Assembly (NCBI GenBank): GCA_031549115.1
Contig: JAVBQJ010000151.1
Span: forward strand, 1-27,257
Reading direction: 5' to 3'
Source: JAVBQJ01 sp031549115
Lineage (GTDB): Bacteria; Verrucomicrobiota; Lentisphaeria; Victivallales; Victivallaceae
Length of the DNA stretch: 27,257 nt
The notes beneath the pieces were generated by a model that was not told the origin of the DNA, did not search any database, and worked only from the letters and a program-made list of their open reading frames with translations. Position numbers and translations under genes: made by a program. The stretch's first letter is position 1. Every line of letters starts with the position of its first letter. Shown piece after piece: positions 16,941 through 24,722 of this stretch.

Positions 16941-17945
16941 ATGAAAAACTTATCATCAAAACTCAAAAGCAGCATATCGATCCTTGGGGCAATTGTATTT
17001 GTAATCAATGCTCACGCTTTGACAATAACCGAAGTCGGCGGCAGCGGCAACGCATCGGATTTGCTCCGGCAACGTACGCGGGAGTTTGTGCGGCTACTGA
17101 CGGCAGGAACAACTTCCGAGGGAATTTTTTCTTTCGATTTTCCTTTGGATGGAGCATTTTTTTTGTGTTTCTGCGTTCCCGGCGCCGATATGACCGGACG
17201 GCTCCCTTTTGTAACCGCGACGACAATTTATAATTTCCCGAAATCCGACGGCTCCTTCCTCTTGTTATGGCTGGATGACCGCGGAGCGATCAGAGATTAT
17301 GTCATGTTTGCCGAGCCCGACTTGCACATCGGGCACAATGGATTTTTGGCGGGTGGCATAGAAAATGCCGTCATAAAACTGGATAACAACAATGGAATAT
17401 TGTCGGAGCCGCCTCCTCGGGGTACCGTTGAACTGGTACTATATTGGGCCGTGAGGCATCTCTTCAGCCCCCTGCCGCCGCATTCGGCAAGAGCACTTGA
17501 TTATGAACAAAAAACCGGATTTTTTTTCAGGACGATAGAAAGCCAGCTGCGGGAAATGAATGTCGGCGAAAGCAGAACATTCGAATTCGATTTTGCAGAT
17601 GCAAGTACATTGATTTTCTTTACGCCTCATGATAACTTTGCGGCATTGAAATTATCGCCGGATGCCACATTCGGGTTGAAACAGATTACCCAAGACGATT
17701 ACAGCAATGGCCTTGCCTGGATCGACGGTCGCGGCGAACTCGTCGATTATTACGTGCGCGTGCCATACGAACGTTACTCTTTGACCAGTGGAATCATAAG
17801 AAATCATTATTACGACCCGGAAAGTTCATTGATCATTCCGTCGACACCTTTCACCTGGAATCGAGGCGACAAAATACGAATCCGAAAAAAAGGAAAAAAC
17901 CGTTTTGAATTTTATCACAATACGATAGAAGCGACGAACACTTGA
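16941..17945 (+). CDS. Secreted protein with two diverged copies of one domain, unknown function
   Basis: A 334-residue protein with a signal peptide (about 1-27, ending INAHA). Two segments align: residues about 60-125 (FSFDFPLDGAFFLCFCVP, then LLLWLDDRGAIRDYVMFAEP) and about 212-279 (FEFDFADASTLIFFTP, then GLAWIDGRGELVDYYVRVPY). Both follow the pattern F-x-F-D-F, a hydrophobic strand, then W-x-D-x-R-G-x-x-x-D-Y, so an internal duplication of a beta-rich domain is likely. The ATG at 16941 is preferred because it gives the signal peptide; a GTG at 16926 overlapping the previous stop is possible, and the SD is poor in either case. It is the third gene of the operon. I do not recognise the family. 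Confidence 0.65.
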   Translation: MKNLSSKLKSSISILGAIVFVINAHALTITEVGGSGNASDLLRQRTREFVRLLTAGTTSEGIFSFDFPLDGAFFLCFCVPGADMTGRLPFVTATTIYNFPKSDGSFLLLWLDDRGAIRDYVMFAEPDLHIGHNGFLAGGIENAVIKLDNNNGILSEPPPRGTVELVLYWAVRHLFSPLPPHSARALDYEQKTGFFFRTIESQLREMNVGESRTFEFDFADASTLIFFTPHDNFAALKLSPDATFGLKQITQDDYSNGLAWIDGRGELVDYYVRVPYERYSLTSGIIRNHYYDPESSLIIPSTPFTWNRGDKIRIRKKGKNRFEFYHNTIEATNT

Positions 17946-17958
17946 ATTGAGGGGTCTC

Positions 17959-18108
17959 ATGTTTTGATTCTGGAACAAAGTCTGCCTTCTCCTGTTTCTC
18001 GCCGAATTGTGCTGGTCGTGCGCGATTTTCCCCGTGGATATTGCCTCTCATGAGGAAGTCAGGTGCCGCTCCGAACTGAAAATCATATGTTCAATGAAAA
18101 GTGAATAA
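17959..18108 (+). pseudogene. Small signal-peptide-like ORF with an in-frame TGA at codon 3
   Basis: After GAGGGG comes ATG-TTT-TGA, then an open frame to TAA at 18106-18108. The frame after the TGA begins FWNKVCLLLFLAELCWSCAI, a plausible export signal with a Cys where a lipoprotein could be modified, then about 26 polar residues. Without the TGA it would be a protein of about 50 residues. It lies 13 bp after the previous gene. It may be a broken small secreted protein, a truncated relic, or chance; the intact frame, SD and signal argue mildly for a relic. Confidence 0.3.
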
Positions 18109-18147
18109 ATCTGCACCCTTGCCGTAATGGACAGAGAGCAGCGGTTT

Positions 18148-19797
18148 TCAGAGCTGCGGCAGCACCGGAATCAGCAGGCGTGAGTGGTGATCGCGGTCAT
18201 GGTAGATCCTTTGGCGCGCTTTCACCATCTCTTTTTCGTCGCCGGAGTTGAGGTTGCGGGCGAATAATGGAAAGTTGCTGCTGGTGATGTCCAAACGCAG
18301 CGCGTGGCCGGGCAGGAAGACATTGGAGGTCACTCCGAGGTCGATGACATATTCATAGATTTCATCCGGTTCCAGCGGCTGCGGCGAATCCAGGCCGCAA
18401 CGCAGAGCGGCCCGCAGGCAGCCTTCGGTCAGATTGAATGCGCGCCCGTCCGGATGGACATCGATGATGCGGGCGACCCAGTCGGTGTCCACCGCGCTGC
18501 TCGAAGCGAAAAGCCGCAATGTAATCCGTCCGGTCACTTCCGTCGCCTCTGTAAACGGCGGCGCAGTATAGCTCAACACATCCGCGCGCGCCTCGATTTG
18601 CCGCTGGTCAAACGGGCCGGGCTTCACGAAGTCGTAAAGTCCGGGGTTGTAAGCGCCGATCGAGTGATTGCCGCCATGCGTCGGCACCGGATCGGCCGGG
18701 TCGTAAACATATTCATCGCAGGCCTCGGCGGCATCTTCCCGCCCCTCCCCGAGTCCGCCGCCGCAACGCAACTGCAATTCGACGTACCGCGTCCGCGCGG
18801 GCGGCCATTCCGCCTCGTCGCGCCAGCGGTTGATCCCCATCACGAAAATCCGCACCGGCGCCGGCAGTACCCGTTCCGGGGCGCCGCCGGTCAACAGCTC
18901 GACCAGCCAGCGTTCGCTGTGATCGTCTTCGCGACCGGCTTCGGGACCGAAATCGAGCTCGCCCAGAGTCGTTTTGCCATGAACGCCGTGCGACCAGGGG
19001 CCGATGAGCATACGGTGTTTCCCGGCGAGCTCCGGGGTGGCCGAGCGGGCGCGCAGGGTCTGAAAATTATCCGTCGTTTCCGCGGCATAGGTGTCGTACC
19101 AGCCGCCGGTCAGGAGCACCGGATAATCCAGCGTGAAATCCCGTTCCCGCAGATTCACCCGCCGCCAGAAATCGTCGTCGCGGTCGTGGGCGACGAAATC
19201 GCGGAACCACGGCACCGGCGCCGGCAGCCCGGAAGCGATGTCGAGCTCCTTCACCGGCAGATGCCTCAACACTTCGCGGACCTCCAGGAAGCGCATCAGA
19301 CCAGCCAGCGAACAACGCGAAGCGCATTCGAAGCACAACCAGCTCCAGGTCAGCGCCATGCTGAAAATACCGTGACAGTAGTAAGCGTGTTTGAAGGCAT
19401 CTCCGGCCATGAAGCGCGGATTGGAGGTCGTCAGCCCGGCGCTTCCGGGCGCCATCAACGCGAACTGGGTGAAGGCCAGATAGGAGTCGCCGAACATGCC
19501 GATACGGCCGTTCGACCACGCCTGGCGCCGCACCCATTCGATGGTGTCCGTCCCGTCCTCCCGGTCGGCGGCAAACGGATAGAATTGGCCGCCGCTGCCG
19601 TAGCGGCCCCGGGTATCCTGGATGACCAGCGCGATGCCCCGCTCCGGAAAATACTCCGACCCGTAAATGGTACGATTGTATGGTGTGCGGATCAGAACCG
19701 CCGGAAAAGGCCCGTCGCCCCGCGGCAGAAAAATATCGCAAAACAGCTCGACGCCGTCGCGCATACGAATGGAAATATCGCGTTTGACAATCATCAT
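18148..19797 (-). CDS. CocE/NonD-family hydrolase (S15 alpha/beta-hydrolase)
   Basis: A 549-residue protein of the X-Pro dipeptidyl-peptidase/cocaine esterase family, acting on esters or N-acyl bonds. The N-terminal alpha/beta-hydrolase fold includes DTRGRYGSGG (61-70) and the nucleophile S105 in GMFGDSYLAF; the catalytic Asp is D235 in GGWYDTY and the His is H270 in GPWSHG. A C-terminal jelly-roll (about 330-549) carries the LRLDITSSNFPLFARN region typical of the family. No signal peptide, so cytoplasmic. Two adjacent ATGs (19797, 19794) follow AAAGGTGG; the frame extends upstream but crosses the promoter. The natural substrate is not known. It diverges from the aldolase across the fold-back element. 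Confidence 0.9.
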   Translation of the reverse strand: MMIVKRDISIRMRDGVELFCDIFLPRGDGPFPAVLIRTPYNRTIYGSEYFPERGIALVIQDTRGRYGSGGQFYPFAADREDGTDTIEWVRRQAWSNGRIGMFGDSYLAFTQFALMAPGSAGLTTSNPRFMAGDAFKHAYYCHGIFSMALTWSWLCFECASRCSLAGLMRFLEVREVLRHLPVKELDIASGLPAPVPWFRDFVAHDRDDDFWRRVNLRERDFTLDYPVLLTGGWYDTYAAETTDNFQTLRARSATPELAGKHRMLIGPWSHGVHGKTTLGELDFGPEAGREDDHSERWLVELLTGGAPERVLPAPVRIFVMGINRWRDEAEWPPARTRYVELQLRCGGGLGEGREDAAEACDEYVYDPADPVPTHGGNHSIGAYNPGLYDFVKPGPFDQRQIEARADVLSYTAPPFTEATEVTGRITLRLFASSSAVDTDWVARIIDVHPDGRAFNLTEGCLRAALRCGLDSPQPLEPDEIYEYVIDLGVTSNVFLPGHALRLDITSSNFPLFARNLNSGDEKEMVKARQRIYHDRDHHSRLLIPVLPQL

Positions 19798-19833
19798 TCC
19801 ACCTTTGTGATAAGTTCGGAGACACCGGAAAAT

Positions 19834-19861
19834 ACTATAGCGGGTCAAATGGAAAAATCAA
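19834..19861 (-). promoter_or_regulatory. Putative promoter of the CocE-type gene
   Basis: On the minus strand TTGATT (19856-19861) and TATAGT (19834-19839) are 16 bp apart, giving a leader of about 30 nt to the ATG at 19797. This promoter lies between the gene and the fold-back element. Confidence 0.45.
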
Positions 19862-19879
19862 CCCGTCGGAACGCGAAGT

Positions 19880-19897
19880 GGCAAAGACGGCAAAGAC
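19880..19897 (+). repeat. Two tandem copies of a 9-bp unit
   Basis: GGCAAAGAC is repeated twice head-to-tail, followed by GGGG, directly outside the left arm of the fold-back element. It is too short to interpret alone. Confidence 0.6.
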
Positions 19898-19906
19898 GGG
19901 GTATAG

Positions 19907-20059
19907 TATAGATGCGGCGACTGATTACCGTGCAAATGATTGCTTGCCGCAAGGATTCCTGATCGCGTTTTCACTCCAGATGGCTACTGGACGTAACCAT
20001 CTGAAGTGAAAACGCGATTGTCTATGTCATTTGCACGGTAATCAGTCGCCGCATCTATA
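19907..20059. mobile_element. Fold-back (MITE-like) element with 33-bp perfect terminal inverted repeats
   Basis: Positions 19907-19939 and 20027-20059 are exact reverse complements over 33 bp (outer end TATAGATGCGGCG). Inside, further arms pair: 19962-19975 with 20005-20018 (14 bp), 19977-19983 with 19997-20003 (7 bp), and 19985-19987 with 19993-19995. Almost the whole 153 bp could fold into one long hairpin. The left side has 22 unpaired bases and the right 8, so it is not a simple perfect palindrome. There is no coding capacity. The terminal TATA could reflect insertion at a TA target as in IS630/Tc1-type MITEs. A very long regulatory hairpin is the alternative. It separates two divergent genes. 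Confidence 0.65.
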
Positions 20060-20098
20060 TTCCAAACCAATGAATTTTTACGCGGGAGAATATCTGTC

Positions 20099-20710
20099 AT
20101 GAAGGCAACGCTTGCCGAAGAGATCGCCGAATGGATGCGCCGTTTGTACCGCCAACGCCTGACCACCACCTCGGGCGGCAACATTTCCGCCCGTGACGGC
20201 GATGCCGTCTGGATGACGCCGGGAAGCACCGACAAGGCCACCATGCAGGCCGCCGATATCGGCGCCATGCGTCTGGACGGCACCTTGCTCACCGCCGGAT
20301 TCCGCCCCACCTGCGAGGCGCAGATGCATCTGGCGATCTACCGGGCGCGGCCGGATGTGCGCGCGGTGGTACATGCCCATCCGGTGACGGCTTCGGCCTT
20401 CGCCGCGGCGGAATGCGCCATTTCGGAGCGGCTGCTGGCGGAGACCTATGTGGTGGTCGGGAAAATCGGCCGTAGCGCCTATCACAAACAGGGTACCGAC
20501 GCGTTGGCGCAATCGGTGGCGGAAGCTCTGGCGGAATGCAACACGATTCTACTGCCCAACCACGGCGCGCTGGCGGTGGGCGATTCGCTGCTGCAAGCCT
20601 TCGACCGGCTCGAAGTATTGGAGAACGCCGCCCAGGCCACGCTGATCTGCGAACATCTGCTGAAAGCTCCGGCGCGTCATCTGACGCCGGAGCAATTAAA
20701 AGAGCTGTAA
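20099..20710 (+). CDS. Class II aldolase/adducin-family protein (L-fuculose-phosphate aldolase-like)
   Basis: A 203-residue protein of the zinc-dependent class II aldolases, which split sugar phosphates such as fuculose 1-phosphate or ribulose 5-phosphate analogues into DHAP (or a similar unit) and an aldehyde. The family motifs are in place: SGGNIS (25-30), TPGSTDK (40-46), the catalytic Glu E73 in PTCEAQMH, zinc ligands H92 and H94 in HAHP, and H155 in LPNHGALAVGD. These numbers match E. coli FucA (E73, H92, H94, H155). Length is close to FucA (215). The start has GGGAG upstream. It stands alone on the plus strand and converges on the deacetylase gene. The exact sugar is not determined. Confidence 0.88.
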   Translation: MKATLAEEIAEWMRRLYRQRLTTTSGGNISARDGDAVWMTPGSTDKATMQAADIGAMRLDGTLLTAGFRPTCEAQMHLAIYRARPDVRAVVHAHPVTASAFAAAECAISERLLAETYVVVGKIGRSAYHKQGTDALAQSVAEALAECNTILLPNHGALAVGDSLLQAFDRLEVLENAAQATLICEHLLKAPARHLTPEQLKEL

Positions 20711-21373
20711 TTACCGGACCAGGTCGATCACGTCGACCCATTCGACTCCGGGGTCCTGTGCGAAGCGGGCGAGCTTGCTTTCGTAATCGGCCCACAAGGC
20801 GGGATCGTTCATCATTTCGTAGCTATGACCCCAGAAGTAGAATTTGCCGCAGGGCTTGGCGGCTTCGAAGCGATCCCAGAATCCCGGATCCATGAAGTGG
20901 CAGTTGCTGTGAAAGGCCATGGTGTCCTGACACGGCATCACCTGCGCGACGTATTCGGTGGTCCGGGCGTAGGCGAAACCGGCTTCGCGCAGCAGTTGCA
21001 TCGTTTCCGGCGTGTAGCGGCCGCAGGGCCAGGCAAAGCCGCGGCACGATCTTCCAAAGAGATCCTCCAGCACCCGCCGCGCCCCCATGCTTTCTTCGAG
21101 AAAAACCCGGTCGTCGACCTCGCCGGCACCGCAATGGCACATCGTATGCGACGCCACTTCGAAGCCGTCGAACACATCTTTGACTTCGTTCCACGCCAGC
21201 CGTCCCGGACAGTAACCGTTCTTGAATTCCCAGCCCTCGGTGATGCGCCGGTCCTTCCGGTGTAATCCGGGATTGAGGTTGAAGGTCGCCTTGGCGCCGT
21301 ATTTACGGCAAAGCTCCGCCACCCGGATATCGTTGAGTACCCCGTCGTCCCAGCATTGCGCCACTTGCATCAT
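20711..21373 (-). CDS. NodB-fold polysaccharide deacetylase
   Basis: A 220-residue protein if started at the ATG pair at 21373/21370. NodB motifs in order: WDDG with D9/D10, SHTMCH with zinc-binding H76 and H80, AWPCG (114-118) as the R-x-P-Y/W-x motif, and WGHS with H183. The active site therefore looks complete. No signal peptide, so it would act in the cytoplasm unless the start is further upstream. An ATG at 21469 overlapping the DUF4838 stop (ATGA) would add 32 residues but no recognisable signal. It is the last gene of the minus-strand carbohydrate operon; it shares a boundary with the convergent aldolase gene, the two stops being directly adjacent. Substrate likely an N-acetylated sugar polymer or oligomer, inferred from family. 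Confidence 0.85.
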   Translation of the reverse strand: MMQVAQCWDDGVLNDIRVAELCRKYGAKATFNLNPGLHRKDRRITEGWEFKNGYCPGRLAWNEVKDVFDGFEVASHTMCHCGAGEVDDRVFLEESMGARRVLEDLFGRSCRGFAWPCGRYTPETMQLLREAGFAYARTTEYVAQVMPCQDTMAFHSNCHFMDPGFWDRFEAAKPCGKFYFWGHSYEMMNDPALWADYESKLARFAQDPGVEWVDVIDLVR

Positions 21374-21465
21374 GATTCGATCTTTCGGTAAAAAATTGAA
21401 ATGGATTTCCAATAACAATACACGCGGTATTTCATTTCGCAACCCCGAAATGCCGGAAATCCGTT

Positions 21466-23811
21466 TCATTCCTCCCGGAGCGTGATGATGCCGAAGCTCT
21501 GCGGCTCAAAGTGACTGGTTCCGGTGATCGGGCTCCAGCAGCTGTAACCGCCACTCCCGGCCCGGCGCACCCGGTAGAGGTTGAACGCGAACTTCACCCC
21601 CTCCCCCGGCTCGATCCCGATCGCACGCCACGGAATCGTCACCTCGGCAATCCAGCGGTTGGGCTCCCGGATCACCCGGGTTGCGGCACCGCTCCGCCAT
21701 GCCGGAACCCCGTAGGGGTAGGCGGCGGTGCGCTCCGCGTCATAAAGGCAGTTCCCCGCCGAAAGCAGCCATTGGAAGCAATGACTCCGGTCGGCCGGAT
21801 CGGGCGCCAGATAGATATCGATGCAGTCGTCGTCCCAAATTGTTGCCTGGTCGGGACTGGTTTCGCGCATCCGCAGCTGCGTCATCTCCGGTTCATAGCA
21901 GATGACCTTCAAATGAAGCGCCTCGGCGTCCCACTTCGCCATGAACCAGCCGGGCGGTTCCATCAGGGCGCCGTCCCGTGCGACCAGCCGTTCCGGCAGT
22001 CCGGGGCTGCGTTTGAGCTCCAGCTCCGGGGCATCGTCACGGAGCAACCGGACGAAAAGACGGTCGGCAATGCCGGTTTCTTCCCGCAGCCGGGCAATGC
22101 GCCGGGTGTAAACCGAATCCGGCGGTGTCGCGTCCGCGGCTTCCAGAAGATAACCGTGCAATTCCGCCATCACCCCGGCGGTGTAAACCTCGGAGGGCAG
22201 CGTCTGCCCCGGCGAGGTCGGATCGACATTCCCGGCGGCAAGAGCGCGCGCCATACCGTCGTGGCAGGTCCGTTGCGCCAGCTCCCAGTAGTTGCGCATC
22301 GGTTCCGCCGCCGGACCGTAAAAGTTCAGGCAATACTCATCCAGCAGAATTTGCGGATCCAACTCCGGATCCCAGTAAAGTTGCGTCGTCAGATAGAGAT
22401 CGAGGTGCTGGGTCGCCGGCATCATTGCCTGTTTGGGGATGTCGGGCGCTTCACCGAACCAGCTTTCGGCTTCAATCATCTCGCCTTTGACGCCGATCCG
22501 ATGCAAATAGCGCAGATCTTCAGCGATCTCTTCCGGGAAAAGAACCGGAAAACCACGCCATGGCGGATTGGACGAGAGGTAGTATTCCCAGATATAAAGA
22601 TGTTTGACCCGGTCGCGCCACTGCTCGCAGCTGCGGCGCACCGATTCGCGATAGGCGTCGCCGGCGAATTTGCCGCGCGCCTGACAGAGCTGGACAATCA
22701 CATTATCGGGAATTTCGACTCCTTCCGGCGGGTCGAGATATTGTTCGTAGGCCAGCCCGCCGATGAAACGGCCGGGGTGGGTTTGGGCGACTTCTCGCGC
22801 CACCCGGGCGATGAATCCCCAGACGTGACGGGAAAAACGGCCGGTTTTCGGCGCGTCATAATCGACTTCCGCCCGGCAGGCGGGACATTCGCAAACCCGT
22901 CCCAATCCGTCGTCAGGAACCAGGGGAAAGACCCGGTGCGACGGATCGGCGTCGAAGTAGTCCCGAATCAACCGCACGGTATGCTGCAGCAGTTGCGGAT
23001 TGGTCAGGCACAAGTGACCGCTCCCGGTCACGGCGCAGAGCCGCTTCAACGAATCGCGGCCGCCGTCGATCAGGGCGAAAAATTCCGATTCCGGCGGCTG
23101 TCCGCGCACCAGCAAGGGAAAGCTGTGCATGATGGCAAGCGGCGCGCTGCCGCCGTTGCCCAGGCGTTTGAACCACAAGGCATCGTCGGGAGAATCCTGA
23201 AAATCGCAGAAAAACGGATAGCGATGTTCGAAAGCGGGCGCATGACGCTCGTCGAGCGTCGGTGTCTCCAGGCTCGTTTGCAGCGGCACCACTTCACCAT
23301 CCGCCCCCGGCCAATACCAGCGTACCCCGGCAAAATACATCAGAAAGCGGTAAACGCCCTGCATACTGCCCGCCGAACCGAACACCCCGATATCCAGTTC
23401 GGAGTTGTACATCTGGTTGATTCCCCAGGGGTGAAAAAAGAAGGTCAACGGCTTGCCCGCGTAGTCATCGCCGACGATGAGCAGGCCGTCGGAATTGGTG
23501 TGCCAGAGGAATTCATCCGTATCGAAGTTGGCCGGATCGATCCCGGCCCGGCGCGCCGCCCGGGTATTGCCGACCCAGACCGCGGGCAGTTCCGGTTCGG
23601 TCGCGTCGGTAAGCACCGGCAGATCGGCGATCCCGGCAGCTTTGATGCAGCGGACCAGATCCCGCGCCGCCTGCCGCACCGAGCCCGGCGCGTCGGCCGG
23701 AATCACCACCGCGGTATACGGTATACCCGCCGGGTCCAGCCATCCGGTTCCGGCGGAAAGTGACAGGCAAGCCGCCGACACGGCGGCCGCAAACAACAAT
23801 CGTCGCATCAT
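21466..23811 (-). CDS. Secreted DUF4838 protein with C-terminal CBM9-like domain
   Basis: A 781-residue exported protein with signal peptide LLFAAAVSAACLSLSAG. Residues about 30-150 resemble the N-terminal domain seen before DUF4838 and in alpha-glucuronidase-like enzymes (VVIPADAPGSVRQAARDL; GSMQGVYRFLMYFAGVRWYW). Residues about 180-500 form the DUF4838 barrel, including a CxxC pair (CECPAC) and the downstream HLYIWEYY and EAESWFGEAP stretches with acidic residues suited to glycosidase catalysis. The last about 180 residues look like a CBM9/DUF1083-type sugar-binding sandwich (WDDDCIDIYLAPDP; NRWIAEVTIPWRAIG; SFGIITL). AAGGA upstream fixes the start at 23811. Likely acts on a host or plant polysaccharide outside the cytoplasm; activity not proven for the family. 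Confidence 0.85.
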   Translation of the reverse strand: MMRRLLFAAAVSAACLSLSAGTGWLDPAGIPYTAVVIPADAPGSVRQAARDLVRCIKAAGIADLPVLTDATEPELPAVWVGNTRAARRAGIDPANFDTDEFLWHTNSDGLLIVGDDYAGKPLTFFFHPWGINQMYNSELDIGVFGSAGSMQGVYRFLMYFAGVRWYWPGADGEVVPLQTSLETPTLDERHAPAFEHRYPFFCDFQDSPDDALWFKRLGNGGSAPLAIMHSFPLLVRGQPPESEFFALIDGGRDSLKRLCAVTGSGHLCLTNPQLLQHTVRLIRDYFDADPSHRVFPLVPDDGLGRVCECPACRAEVDYDAPKTGRFSRHVWGFIARVAREVAQTHPGRFIGGLAYEQYLDPPEGVEIPDNVIVQLCQARGKFAGDAYRESVRRSCEQWRDRVKHLYIWEYYLSSNPPWRGFPVLFPEEIAEDLRYLHRIGVKGEMIEAESWFGEAPDIPKQAMMPATQHLDLYLTTQLYWDPELDPQILLDEYCLNFYGPAAEPMRNYWELAQRTCHDGMARALAAGNVDPTSPGQTLPSEVYTAGVMAELHGYLLEAADATPPDSVYTRRIARLREETGIADRLFVRLLRDDAPELELKRSPGLPERLVARDGALMEPPGWFMAKWDAEALHLKVICYEPEMTQLRMRETSPDQATIWDDDCIDIYLAPDPADRSHCFQWLLSAGNCLYDAERTAAYPYGVPAWRSGAATRVIREPNRWIAEVTIPWRAIGIEPGEGVKFAFNLYRVRRAGSGGYSCWSPITGTSHFEPQSFGIITLREE

Positions 23812-23879
23812 GGTTTATTTCCTTATTCCTGCGAAAATACTGTATTTCCCGATTCAACCGCCTGCGTCAGCCTCGTCCG

Positions 23880-24080
23880 CTCCATGTGATGATTAGCCTG
23901 TCGCTCACGCTTCCAGTCCAATCACCACCATCGCTACCTCGGGCGGCTTCCGCTCACCTCCCGGTTCGCTTGCTTTACTTTCGCCTCTTTCGGGCGCCTG
24001 CGACGCCATCGGCGACCAGCAGAATTCGCCTGCTGGAGCGGCGCCTCCGTATGACGGAGGGCAGACCGCCGCTTCGCGGC
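23880..24080. repeat. Non-coding hairpin-rich spacer, possible dispersed intergenic repeat
   Basis: The 294-bp gap between the two minus-strand genes holds no convincing gene. Three stems stand close together: CCAGCAG/CTGCTGG (24016-24022, 24030-24036), CCTCCGT/ACGGAGG (24044-24050, 24054-24060) and GCCGC/GCGGC (24068-24072, 24076-24080). The last is followed on the plus strand by a T-rich run, so it has terminator shape for plus-strand transcription although no plus gene precedes it. The GC-rich, stem-rich style suggests a repeat present elsewhere in the genome. Confidence 0.4.
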
Positions 24081-24105
24081 TCTATTTGATTTTTTATTTT
24101 TAATA

Positions 24106-24705
24106 TTATTTTTCTTCAGCCGCAACTTCCAGCCGGATGCCGTTGACCGGGAGCCGTACCACCCGGACCACCGATCCGGGGTTGCCCTCCGCGTCGGCGC
24201 GGCAATCCCGGATGCGGAAGGCAATCGAGCCGCATCCCTTCTCCAATGCGGCGTTGACTTCCCCGGTCATGTCCAATTCCAGAGTTCCCGCCCCCGCCGC
24301 TCCATCCACCAGCCACTCGCGCGGCGCTTCGGTCACATACAGAAAACCGCAATACAGATTGAGTTCCCCCAATTCGGTCGTGAAACGCGAAAGCTCCAAT
24401 CGCCGCGTGTCCGAAAAGCCCAGTGGCGCGTAGTCCAATTTCAGCCGCGCCTCCGTCACTTTTCCGGCCTCGAGGAAAGGCCGCAGGTCAAAGCGGATCA
24501 CGGCGCGATCGCGGCGGTCGCAGGCATTCGGCTGCCCCACCGTCAGAATGCGTTCTCCCCAGAGGTCGAGACCGCCCAGGTCGATGCGCGACGCGATCAC
24601 GCAAGCCAGATCCCGCTCCGGGTCCGGGACGACCCGGACCGGAAGTGCGAACGTCGTAACCCCGGCCAGCAGCACCGACATGGCAAGGAAACACCGGATC
24701 GACAT
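24106..24705 (-). CDS. Small secreted beta-sandwich protein (DNRLRE/CBM96-like)
   Basis: A 199-residue protein with signal peptide MSIRCFLAMSVLLAGVTTFA. The body is beta-rich; RRDRAVIRFDLRPFLEAGKV with ARLKLDYAPLGFSDTRRLEL resembles the DNRLRE/CBM96-type domain found in secreted polysaccharide-active proteins, where a strand pair carries the conserved R-F-D-L. The ATG at 24705 is favoured by GAGAGGAAAA upstream; an ATG at 24726 would overlap the pseudopilin stop (ATGA) and add seven residues. It lies in the minus-strand carbohydrate operon, so binding or presenting polysaccharide at the surface is likely. Family assignment is moderate. Confidence 0.7.
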   Translation of the reverse strand: MSIRCFLAMSVLLAGVTTFALPVRVVPDPERDLACVIASRIDLGGLDLWGERILTVGQPNACDRRDRAVIRFDLRPFLEAGKVTEARLKLDYAPLGFSDTRRLELSRFTTELGELNLYCGFLYVTEAPREWLVDGAAGAGTLELDMTGEVNAALEKGCGSIAFRIRDCRADAEGNPGSVVRVVRLPVNGIRLEVAAEEK

Positions 24706-24722
24706 CGTGTTTTTCCTCTCCC

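Noticed and set aside
18304..19911. Long plus-strand open frame antisense to the CocE-type gene
   Set aside because: The minus-strand gene has an intact catalytic triad; the antisense frame is low-complexity His/Arg/Gly-rich.
21511..23763. Very long plus-strand open frame antisense to the DUF4838 gene
   Set aside because: Its composition (Arg/Pro/Gly-rich, no domain) is that of a codon-bias shadow; the minus-strand frame has a signal peptide and recognisable domains.
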